Source of the DNA: Fragilaria radians
Lineage: Eukaryota; Bacillariophyta; Fragilariophyceae; Fragilariales; Fragilariaceae
DNA: 16,102 nt
Reading direction: 5' to 3'
Assembly (NCBI GenBank): GCA_900642245.1
Contig: CAAAJI010000440.1
Location: 26,855-42,956 of the forward strand
Shown: positions 9,127 to 16,102 of the stretch, piece after piece
Layout of the letters: every line of letters starts with the position of its first letter
How positions within the stretch are numbered: the stretch's first letter is position 1
Program-made: the position numbers and the translations under genes
The notes under the pieces: model-generated
Seen by the model: the letters and a program-made list of their open reading frames with translations, nothing else
Database searches by the model: none
Told to the model about the DNA's origin: nothing

Positions 9127-10098
9127 GGAAAGGATGGAATACACGAGTTTTTTAGGACACATCTTTAATTTGACCATTTAATTTCCCCTAAATTACTTTT
9201 CTTAGGAAATACCAGCTATAACTAGATAGACTTTGTTAATCCGTAGAGAAATTACTCTAAAGATTTCCCTAAATTCTGAAGCAACGACAAAGATTGGAGA
9301 ATACTGCTCGGAAGTTTAAAACCGACTGTATCTTTACATTCATCACCTTGGTTCCCGTTTTGCTGCATGCGCTACAGTTTCAGACCTCTATAGATTCAGA
9401 GAACAATGAAAGACCAGTTGTGAAGCCTAACATTCCAACTGTGAATAACGGTTTCACTGGATAGACAGCCAAATGAAGCACAAATCAAAATACTTTGGGA
9501 ATCAACCTCAAATGGAACAGAAAGCTGGAAAGAAACAAAAATATTGAAAGTAAAATACAGTATGACTTTAAAAATTAATTTTATTTTTCAGGGCACCTAT
9601 CTCTACTTTCCAACTTTAGAAGCAAATTGAAAGAATGCTGTTGCCCCTCTTGACCCAGTTGCCTAAACTCATAAATAGTGAGTTCAAATTGGTATATCTC
9701 ATATTTGGGGGACAGGATAAAAGTGTCCTTATCCAAGCCCCCGGTCCAATTGGATCAATGCTGCGTATTCTTTACAAAATCGTCTGGTGAAGTATATGAA
9801 ATTTAATCAATCCTTGAGGTTTAGGCTTATAGAAGGAAGTTATCATTTCAGACAAGGCTTTTGAACTTCTAAGTTGAATCGCCTCCAAAACATTGCTTCA
9901 TATATGTGCTAAATTAAATTGGCAGCCAACAAAGATCAACAGCATTCTTCAACAAGAAGTTATCACGATCAAAACAAATAGAGATTCATCATTTACAAAA
10001 AGGATTTAATTCTTCATTGTATATATAATCATTCAGCAATAGTTTTAATCACACTTGGATTCTGGTCCTTCATCATCCACTAGGGAGACATCCCACTT
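9127..10098. other. Convergent intergenic region B
   Basis: This is the counterpart of 1893-2867. It is identical up to 9604 and diverged afterwards: the ~18-bp insert of copy A near 2678 is missing, and a short extra segment is present near 9999-10010. It holds the 3' ends of both genes and the conserved stem-loop at 9707-9742. No coding sequence is recognised. Confidence 0.55.
9707..9742. other. Stem-loop in the 3' intergenic region, copy B
   Basis: The GGGGG/GGATAA and TTATCC/CCCCC arms are the same as at 2473-2508. The structure is kept intact although this part of the duplication has diverged. Confidence 0.4.
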
Positions 10099-11664
10099 CT
10101 AATTCTTCTTTTCCTTCCTTATTGCGTTTGTTCTTGGGGCAAGATATCTCCCAACCACCAACATTATGGATGCTAGTATGAATATTAGGAACAGCATACC
10201 GCCAAAGACATAGGGGATTAAATCATCATTGGTCGTTTTTGGAATGGCATTGATAAAGTCATTGAGTGTAGACCATGATACATCGGGATACATATACCAT
10301 GACTTCCATCCTGTTGATAGGACAATATCACCATTTGCATCTTGTATATTCACATTCCATTGTTCAGATGCCCAATCAATGTCAAGAGTACCAAAGTTAC
10401 GATCCAAATAATAATTATTATTGTAATCATGATTCCCATCATGGTTTGTCTTTGTGAAAGTAATATCCTCGTGATTCGTGGATGAGTGTGGTTGTCGATG
10501 TCTCCCATATCGTTTTAACAATGGTTCACAAAGTTTCCCATAAAATGGCATCGTACAGGTATGTGTTAATCCTGAGGATGTAATTTCATAAAAGGAGGAC
10601 ATTCCTGGTGGATTGATTAATTCCGCATGATGAACATCACCACTTAAAAGAATAAAGCCACCTTTCTTCCTATTGTTGTTGTTGTTGTTGGTTTTGGAAA
10701 TATGATGATTTATATTCCACTTGTATAATAATTGTAACAATTTTTCTTGTTCTTGTGGAAAATGTCCCCATCCCTCCATGGCAGGGTTCGTACTTAATAC
10801 TTGAATACTACTGACAAGGATATGGAATTGTGCTGTGGATGTTTCCAATTGATGACTTAACCATTCCCATTGTTCCGTACCCAAAATAGTATTCGATGAG
10901 GAACATAACCAGGATTGAGACCAACGTTTTGTACCCGCCACAATCCATCGTAGGACACAGGATATAGCATTACCAAGATAGGGTATTTTGGTGGACAGAG
11001 ACGGAATACAATGATAATCACGATTCCAACGAGTATCCAAAACAAGTATTTTAATTGTGTTGGTCGAAGGATGATTGTTTCCATTCTTGTTCTCATTCGT
11101 ATTGCTGCTGTTGTTGTTATTGTTGGGTAATACAATATCAATACTATGATACAATCCCTCTCGTATGGATAATTTTGATTGCAATTCTTGGGGATACTTG
11201 AGAAAATCCCAAAACAAACGACGACGTTCAACCTTATCCATTAGTTCCTTCCCAGCATCATTGGCACCATAATCATGATCATCCCATGTTCCATAAATAC
11301 CTAATGGTGGATGAAAGGTTGAATATCCATAGGTATCATTATTGGCCATTTGATAATATTCCTTTTCCAATTCCTCTCGAGATGCAATCCCATGATTCGG
11401 TGGGTAGACTGTATCACCTATCCAAAGAAACATATCTGGATAATTACCCTGAATGATATCCCAAATTGTTGTTTTTACTTTGGTTTGTTCTTCTTGTTGT
11501 TGTTGTTGTTGTTGTTGATGACGTAATGCCCATTTACGTTTATGACAAGAACCAAAAGCAATTCGAAAGATTTTCTCGTTCATATGAGGATGATGATGAC
11601 TGCTATTCTTCGTTTCGAAAGAATAGTCTGATACATGGAGAGTAATATCAGCTTTCCCCATCAT
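10099..11664 (-). CDS. PhoD-like metallophosphatase with C-terminal membrane anchor, copy B
   Basis: This open frame has 521 codons from an ATG at 11664. PhoD-type enzymes are metal-dependent phosphomono- or diesterases. Visible blocks are FRIAFGSCHKR (33-43), LWIGDTVYPPN with Asp84 and Tyr87 (80-90), GIYGTWDDHDYGANDAGKE (122-140) and LSGDVHHAEL with Asp343, His345 and His346. A hydrophobic helix lies at about 483-503, followed by a short basic tail ending KEKKN, which fits a KXKXX dilysine ER-retrieval signal. A Q8 run (50-57) and Asn-rich tracts sit in probable surface loops and vary between copies. No signal peptide is present at this start, which is odd for a protein with a C-terminal anchor and dilysine tail. 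Plausible N-terminal coding lies upstream in another frame (11651-11827), so the true gene is probably longer and broken or mis-sequenced here. Family assignment is strong; the start and functionality are uncertain. Confidence 0.75.
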   Translation of the reverse strand: MMGKADITLHVSDYSFETKNSSHHHPHMNEKIFRIAFGSCHKRKWALRHQQQQQQQQEEQTKVKTTIWDIIQGNYPDMFLWIGDTVYPPNHGIASREELEKEYYQMANNDTYGYSTFHPPLGIYGTWDDHDYGANDAGKELMDKVERRRLFWDFLKYPQELQSKLSIREGLYHSIDIVLPNNNNNSSNTNENKNGNNHPSTNTIKILVLDTRWNRDYHCIPSLSTKIPYLGNAISCVLRWIVAGTKRWSQSWLCSSSNTILGTEQWEWLSHQLETSTAQFHILVSSIQVLSTNPAMEGWGHFPQEQEKLLQLLYKWNINHHISKTNNNNNNRKKGGFILLSGDVHHAELINPPGMSSFYEITSSGLTHTCTMPFYGKLCEPLLKRYGRHRQPHSSTNHEDITFTKTNHDGNHDYNNNYYLDRNFGTLDIDWASEQWNVNIQDANGDIVLSTGWKSWYMYPDVSWSTLNDFINAIPKTTNDDLIPYVFGGMLFLIFILASIMLVVGRYLAPRTNAIRKEKKN

Positions 11665-11827
11665 GGATTGGATAAGGACAATCCAATGACGTTACGTGGG
11701 GATGTCGATTTTGGATTTGGGAGATGATAGTCGAGTAATCAAAGAATCGTATTTTCGTAGCGGTATTTTTACAACTAACCCAAACAGCAGATGGAAGTTT
11801 GCATACTCCCCTCAAGGAATCAAGGAA
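11651..11827 (-). pseudogene. Likely displaced N-terminal coding of the phosphatase
   Basis: On the minus strand a second frame is open from 11827 to 11651. It reads protein-like sequence including AVWVSCKNTATKIRFFDY and HVTSLDCPYPIHDG, then stops at TGA (11648-11650). It overlaps the start of the 521-codon frame. A one-base change in the C4/G4 run at 11656-11659 would run it into KADITLHVSDYS of that frame. The upstream end is a TGA at 11828-11830, in a short AATCAAGG repeat where retrotransposon-derived sequence begins. I infer a 5' coding end interrupted by the element and frameshifted, or a sequencing error in a homopolymer. An intron here is a less tidy alternative. Confidence 0.4.
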
Positions 11828-12650
11828 TCAAGGTATTGATAACTTCTGTCGCATCTGGATTAAAGCAGTCTTACATCTTCTTCATGGCTCTTACTACCTT
11901 GGACTTTTGTTTTCATCCTCTTCAGCAGTGCTTTCTTCAGCTTGAATTCCCATGGATTCTTCATCATTTTCTTTATGAACTTCATCAATTTGATCCTTCC
12001 TTTTCCAAGTTCTATAATGGTTGCTTAGCCAGATGATATCTTTGGGGCATGCTTATTTCTTGTATTGGTAGACACCACTGGCATAAGACCGTTCCTCAAT
12101 CCTTCAACTTATTTTTGGTAGTAATCAATCCCATTTCTCTTAAATTCCGTAATTTACTGACACATTGAACTTACATACCAAGAGAAAATTCATAGGAAAA
12201 TTTGTTGCTATCCTTTGTCACCAACACATATTTGAGTGGACAAATGCAGTCTATTTGCATTGGCCTAAAATCTACATCTAATCTCAACTTGTGGTCTGAG
12301 CCATCTACTACGGCCTGGCATTGTCCAGAAAGTGTCTGAAACGTCCGTTCCACTCTCTCATCTCTCTGATGAATTCAAAGACCTGAATACTCAAATAGAT
12401 TTCCATTCCTTTATCTCTGTACAAGCTTATTTTCACATTTTTAAATGGCTATAAATAAACTTACCACCATTTCCTTCAAGGAGCTCTTCTGTTGCATGAA
12501 GAAGCTCCATCAATAGTTTGTGAAATCATCAACAATCCATGCCAAAACCCTTGCACCTAAAAATTCTCTAATGATTGAGTTGATATCAATGTTGAGTGTC
12601 TATACCCTGGTTATTTGTGTTCGTTTCTCAAATGCATTGTATAAATTTGG
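11828..12650 (-). mobile_element. Old Ty1/copia integrase fragment
   Basis: Read right to left, the frames give NIDINSI (first catalytic Asp, near 12585), WIVDDFTNY then stop then WSFFMQQKSSLKEMV (12475-12545), VERTFQTLSGQ with the third catalytic acidic residue (near 12350), LREMGLITTKNKLKD, DIIWLSNHYRTWKRKD, an Asp/Glu-rich linker, and CFNPDATEVINTL (11835-11875). The second integrase Asp is not clearly visible. These match, in order, the integrase and post-integrase parts of the element at 12741-16102, but are more decayed, with many stops and frame changes. No LTR of its own is seen. The left limit coincides with the phosphatase 5' remnant; the right limit is vague and may extend to 12740. 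Confidence 0.7.
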
Positions 12651-12740
12651 AGTTTACAAAAAGATATATATTTTAATTCATACATCCTTTTGTTGTTACA
12701 GAGATTATACTGTCACACATTTCTTTTTAGAAATGATGGG

Positions 12741-12936
12741 TGTTGGGAACTCTTTTATTCAGGTAATCAAACAGAGGAATATAAACGGTCAACAAAAGTT
12801 GCGCTTGAAAGTTGTAATTACTAGTTAAAAGACTAAAAATAACTCTGACCACACAATTTCGAATATCGAATATCCCTAATGGATAAAGTAAACAAATATA
12901 GCAAAAGTGGAAGAAGCGTAAGGGATATTTCCACTA
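12741..12936 (-). repeat. Probable 3' LTR (~196 bp)
   Basis: On the minus strand this starts TAGTGGAAATATCCC and ends AGAGTTCCCAACA, so the ends are an imperfect inverted repeat of the TGTTGG...CCAACA kind with a mutated first end. A purine-rich stretch, ATAGGAAGGG (12937-12946), lies directly upstream as a polypurine tract should. AATAAA (12754-12759, minus strand) lies near the end, as expected for an LTR poly(A) signal. It follows directly after the RNase H coding end. The partner 5' LTR is outside the window. Confidence 0.6.
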
Positions 12937-12964
12937 CCCTTCCTATCGCAAGACGTTCAAGTAC

Positions 12965-13674
12965 CATATTCTTCGTCTCCTGATTTACATTTTTCGTAAA
13001 GATGTCGGAATCATTGTCACTAGATTTTACAAATTCAATATTGATGATTCCATCTTACACATTCTATCAAATAAAATGATATCTTATATTAACGTGCTGA
13101 GTGCGTACTCATGTTGATGCATTTTGTGACATAAATAGTGCACCAATATTGCCAGTTTTGACGACAATCGGTAGCTCTACATAAAACCCAATATCTTGGA
13201 GAAGATAATACATAAACTTAATCTCTTTCACAGCTTCGAAAATTGCAACATACTACACTTTGCTGCTAGGCAAAGTGACTCCTCTCTGTGCCTTGGATCT
13301 CCAAGAAACAGGTACCCCATCAGGAAGATAATGAACCCTGTAACACTAATCCATGTTTCTGGATCTCCAGCCCAGTCGCTGTCACAGAATGCATTCAAAT
13401 TCCAATTTTTCTTACTTGGTCGAATATTGAGGCCAAAACTCTTTGTATCCAAAATAAACGTGATGGCCCTCAACAGCTCAAGGGAAGTCCCAATGGTTGC
13501 ACCATCCATGCACTTTGATAATTCTCTAACTATATTATTGATATCAGGTCTTTAATTCTTTGTTTAATAGAGAAGCATACCAACTCCTGAACGATAACGG
13601 CTTTGTAATTCTGCTTCAATGATTTCCGAGTCTTTGTTAGGTTGAACTACTTTAAGCCTTGGCATCCCAGGAGT
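12965..13674 (-). pseudogene. Copia pol: C-terminal RT/RNase H region
   Basis: Readable in order are TPGMPRLKVVQPNKDSEI, ELQSRYRSGVGMLLY, RPDINNIVRELSKCMDGAT, FCDSDWAGDPETWISVTGF (RNase H start, near 13340-13390), VSWRSKAQRGVTL, EAVKEIKFMYYLLQDIG, NIGALFMSQNAS, and VKSSDNDSDIFTKNV near 12980-13030. In copia elements this is the RNase H domain that degrades the RNA strand during reverse transcription. Several stops and at least one frameshift (near 13310) are present, so it is not functional. Confidence 0.75.
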
Positions 13675-14364
13675 ACTTTGGGTCAGAATGATTCCAAGCT
13701 TGATCAAAAGTGGTAGGTTTAACTTGAATGTTTCCACTAAACAAAGAAAAATATGGCTTGGTCAAGGATGATGTCCCTTCCTTGCTCAATGTTCTTAACA
13801 ATCTTGGTTGCATCCGGATTAAAGCGTCTTTCTAGTTGCTCTGATCCTAACCTTGGGTGACTTGAGTCCCTTCAACATTATTTAACGTTGCAACGTTATG
13901 AATGAAGTCTTCAATATCATCATCATCATTTACCCTTGAAGGAGTGTTGGTTATACACCAGTTCTTGTAACTTTTCCCTAGCCAAACGCCATCTCTCTTG
14001 TGTGAACAATTCTCTTAGTGGCAATATTTAACATTCTATAAGCATCATCTGCATGGTCTACTGAGTAACCCACAAAAAGGCAAGCTATTCCTTGATTCTT
14101 TACCTTCCTTTGGATGTCATCCTTGGTAGTTACAACGCCCATTTCTCCAAAGATTCTTAAGCTTGTAGGTAGCTTGGGCTTACTGCCAAACAATAGCTGA
14201 TAAGGGCACTTCTCCTTTGTTTTAATTGTGATAATGTTAGAAAGGAAAGTTGTTGTTCTTACACAATCAGCTCAAATACCAGATATTTTGCTATTTTCAA
14301 GATCTTCATTGTTTAGCATTGCTCTAATCCTGCCATAGAGTGTCTGAAACTTCCGTTCCACCTA
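13675..14364 (-). pseudogene. Copia pol: integrase C-terminal part and post-integrase linker
   Basis: This follows the stop at 14362-14364. VERKFQTLYGRIRAMLNNED (third catalytic acid of integrase) is followed by a TGA at 14272-14274, where copia proteins usually have Trp. Then come LLFGSKPKLPTSLRIFGEMG, CLFVGYSVDHADDAYRMLN, GKSYKNWCITNTPSRV, an Asp-rich stretch, FNPDATKIVKNIEQG and TTFDQAWNHSDP at the deletion joint. The linker normally leads into the reverse transcriptase, which is missing here. Confidence 0.75.
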
Positions 14365-14915
14365 TCCAACATGTTGGGGAGTTCTTTGACCTGAGAATTC
14401 AAACTTGATGTTATATCCTTCTTCACGACAAACATTATAAAACAACTTATTTTCACCAGAGTCATCACAAAGGATATATTTGATGTTGATTCCAGCAATC
14501 TTCAAATCCGTCAATAGAGTGAACATCTTTACCTTTAACTCACTCTTGTTTTCAAGAAGATACCCCCCTCCAACAATATTCGGTGTAATAGTCAACAATC
14601 AAAACCCAAAACTTAGATCCACCATAACGTAAATCTTTGATGGCACTAAAATCTATATGTATTTGCTCTCCAGGGACTTGGCTTCCACCTTTCCATTCTT
14701 TGTTGACATTCTTCTGCCTAGCTTTAGCAATGGCACATTCTTCACACATCCTGAGCGAGTCACATAACTTTAAGCTATGAATCTTGGCAGTCTTCTCCAA
14801 TCCATCGGACCCAAAATGTCCTAAGATCTTGTGAAAATCTTATTTATTATTGCTCTTTCCGGGGAACTCACCAATAGACAGCTTGATCCCTGACATAGCC
14901 ATTTGCAGTTCTCTG
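14362..14915 (-). pseudogene. Copia pol: HHCC and integrase core
   Basis: After the TAA at 14840-14842 the frame gives DFHKILGHFGSDGLEKTAKI and RMCEECAIAKA, the His-His-Cys-Cys zinc-binding module that precedes integrase. IHIDFSAIK carries the first catalytic Asp, followed by KFWVLIVDYYTEYCW. The frame then breaks in a G6 run (plus-strand C6, near 14562-14569) and continues as YLLENKSELKVK and YILCDDSGENKLF (second Asp), then FSGQRTPQHVG before TAG. Integrase inserts element DNA into the genome; this copy cannot make it. Confidence 0.8.
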
Positions 14916-15240
14916 TCAAACGTCACAGAAACAGCCCTCTTTGATAAGCAAAATAGATAGCCCTTTATTGCTGAGTTTATTTCCCTTTTTCAATACCTTG
15001 TTAATGCTAAACAAGTTAACCCACAATTCAGGAACAGACTTAACTTGGTAGAGGGTATTGTTCAATCCAGATCCATCAACTTGAATGGTACAACATTTTA
15101 AGACTTCCAACCTTAGATGCCGTCATGCTTTTGCTGTTACCCACAGTGATACTATCATTGATTTCTTCAATATTGAACAAGCCCTTTGTAGAATTGAAAT
15201 AATGCCCACAGGCTCCACTATCACAAAACCAATATCCTCC
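14916..15240 (-). pseudogene. Copia pol: aspartic protease region
   Basis: YWFCDSGACGHYFNSTKGLF carries the DSGA active site at 15211-15222. The frame changes before it (near 15240) and again after TASKVG (near 15105), then continues as QVDGSGLNNTLYQVKSVPEL and WVNLFSINKVLKKGNKL. In copia elements this protease cuts the Gag-Pol polyprotein. Two frameshifts inactivate it here. Confidence 0.75.
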
Positions 15241-15587
15241 GTAAACATCTTATTCTTGTCCGTAGCTGCAAACACTACATCTTGTGAGTCATAGTTTTCT
15301 TGGTCACGATTACCGTTATTGTTGCTACTGGGTTGATTGTGGTTGTATCGGGTTTCCTTCTTCTTTAATTTAAAACAATTTTGCTTTATATGACCCGTCT
15401 TACGGCAATAAGTGTAACAACTTCCCGCAGTTGTGCTACTGTGATTAGCACCATTGTGGTTTGAGCGATTTTTGCTCTGAAACGACTTGTGCCCAATCTT
15501 TCCACAATTTCTGCATTTACCTTTAAATTGACCACCAAAAAGTGTGTAGATAATGGTGACTTGATAATTTTGGGCATCTTTGTGTCT
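15240..15587 (-). pseudogene. Copia gag: zinc-knuckle region
   Basis: The minus-strand frame is open from 15587 and reads LFGGQFKGKCRNCGKIGHKS and then CYTYCRKTGHIKQNCF. The second is an intact CX2CX4HX4C knuckle (15375-15419). The first has lost its last Cys to Ser (15474-15515). The knuckles bind the element's RNA. An Asn/Gln-rich stretch and ENYDSQDVVFAATDKN lead towards the protease. The frame runs on to a stop at 15123-15125 but departs from the protease frame near 15240. Confidence 0.75.
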
Positions 15588-15921
15588 TTAGATGAGATAG
15601 ATCTTTTTGTCTGACGGCCTTCTGGTCTTCTAATATGACCACCAGGTTGTTATTACTAATCCTAACCGTCCTCCTAAGTCCTTGGTCAGCTTCCTTTGGA
15701 TTTTGGGTGACTCCCCTTTCTGTAGGCAAACTCATAATGCTGATGATTTTGTATCCGACGTTTCTTATTCAAATATGATGACGTTTCGACTTTACAATTG
15801 AAGGATTTGGCTTATACAAAGAAGTTTTAGACTTAGTACAAGACGGATGTTACTTACTAGATGAAGTTTTAGACTTATTGATATAAACCTTAGGTAGGTA
15901 GATATTGATGCAATTTGCCAC
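15588..15921 (-). other. Decayed gag or 5' part of the element
   Basis: No single long frame is present. A 70-codon minus-strand frame (15523-15735) has no firm motif. Another frame carries Lys/Ser-rich pieces (VYINKSKTSSSK, CTKSKTSLYKPNPSIVKSK) separated by stops; these reflect a duplicated GAAGTTTTAGACTTA unit on the plus strand (near 15822 and 15865). It is probably gag remnant by position, but this is not shown by motif. Confidence 0.35.
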
Positions 15922-16101
15922 TTAATGATGAATTAAGGCGCTATCCGTAGGCTTAAGAATGCTAACCGTAGATGTTGAATGAAATTCCTGCTTAAAATAA
16001 AAATCTGGCTGACTAACCGTTGAACTTGGATTGGTAGTACACAACTGAGCCTGAGTGGTTAAAGGAAGTACAGCTTCAGTTGAACTTGAGTTGGTAGAAG
16101 A
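15922..16101 (-). other. Ser/Thr-rich open frame at the right edge
   Basis: The minus-strand frame is open from the window edge to TAA at 15922-15924, 59 codons, with no start inside the window. It is rich in Ser and Thr (for example SSTNSSSTEA at the edge, TTNPSSTVS further on). Two related plus-strand strings, GTTGAACTTGGATTGGTAG and GTTGAACTTGAGTTGGTAG, about 60 bp apart, encode repeated NPSST/NSSST units. By position it could be the N-terminal part of gag or the end of a neighbouring gene. I do not recognise it. Confidence 0.3.
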
Positions 16102-16102
16102 C

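Larger units (their letters stand above)
7235..11325. repeat. Segmental direct duplication, copy B
   Basis: This is the partner of 1-4076. The left 2370 bp (7235-9604) appear identical to copy A; 9605-11325 are diverged but collinear. At 11325 the phosphatase gene simply continues in copy B, whereas copy A changes to unrelated sequence. Copy B is therefore the more complete arrangement, and copy A lost sequence or was joined elsewhere. Confidence 0.95.
12741..16102 (-). mobile_element. Internally deleted Ty1/copia retrotransposon (CoDi-like), runs off the right edge
   Basis: From right to left on the minus strand the order is gag with zinc knuckles, protease, HHCC plus DDE integrase, post-integrase linker, RNase H, 3' LTR. 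Integrase ahead of RNase H is the copia order. The reverse transcriptase fingers and palm, including the YVDD region, are absent: the pre-RT sequence AWNHSDP at about 13680 is followed almost at once by TPGMPRLKVV at 13674, which normally lies just after the RT core. In-frame stops (for example 14362-14364, 14272-14274, 14840-14842) and several frameshifts make it non-autonomous. The 5' LTR and the start of gag lie beyond the window. The similarity to diatom CoDi elements is from memory, not a search. Confidence 0.85.

Noticed and set aside
11811..11833. Three short AATCAAGG-type units as a possible microsatellite or target-site duplication
   Set aside because: Too short to define; I keep it only as the junction between phosphatase remnant and copia fragment.
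12520..12828. 102-codon plus-strand ORF
   Set aside because: It crosses from the old integrase fragment into the LTR on the opposite strand; chance frame.
13196..13555. 119-codon plus-strand ORF
   Set aside because: Antisense to the copia RNase H region, whose minus-strand motifs are clear.
1..16102. Bacterial interpretation (operons, Shine-Dalgarno sites, CRISPR, terminators)
   Set aside because: Intron-containing gene, copia retrotransposon, signal-anchored proteins and long AT-rich spacers indicate a eukaryote; no CRISPR-like array seen.

Overview
This window looks like nuclear DNA of a unicellular eukaryotic alga, most likely a diatom or another stramenopile. Four things suggest this: a short (89 nt) GT-AG intron inside a secreted-protein gene, Gln/Asn-rich low-complexity tracts in coding sequence, long AT-rich spacers with no operon structure, and a decayed Ty1/copia element whose readable segments recall the diatom CoDi-type elements. 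The organism call is inference; no marker gene fixes it.

Layout. Positions 1-4076 and 7235-11325 are two direct copies of one block, offset by 7234 bp at the left end. Each copy carries a secreted SASA/SGNH-family carbohydrate esterase on the + strand (888-1892; 8122-9126) facing, tail to tail, a PhoD-like metallophosphatase on the - strand (2868-4076; 10099-11664). The first 2370 bp of the two copies appear identical, including non-coding sequence. From 2371/9605 on they differ by scattered substitutions and small indels. In copy A the phosphatase is cut off at 4076 and lacks its N-terminal metal-site segments. In copy B it is much longer, but its 5' end also looks broken: further plausible coding sequence lies upstream in another frame (11651-11827) and abuts a retrotransposon fragment.

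Between the copies (4077-7234) lies unique sequence. It holds a G-rich tract close to the truncation point, an AT-rich stretch with one doubtful ORF pair, an intron-containing gene for a 215-residue secreted, cysteine-containing, probably GPI-anchored protein (5367-6103), and a degenerate tandem repeat of two ~186-bp units (6484-6853).

The right end (11828-16102) is retrotransposon debris on the - strand. From right to left there is a Ser/Thr-rich ORF at the window edge, gag with two zinc knuckles, the aspartic protease DSGA site, the HHCC and DDE parts of integrase, a short linker, the C-terminal RT/RNase H region, and a ~196-bp 3' LTR at 12741-12936. The reverse transcriptase core is missing, and the frame is broken by several stops and frameshifts. 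Left of the LTR an older, more decayed integrase fragment of a related element (11828-~12650) reaches the phosphatase 5' end.

Functionally, the esterase and the Cys-containing protein both carry signal peptides. The phosphatase has a C-terminal membrane anchor with a dilysine-like tail. A secretory-pathway or cell-surface role in hydrolysing acetylated sugars and phosphate esters is plausible, but is inferred from family membership only.
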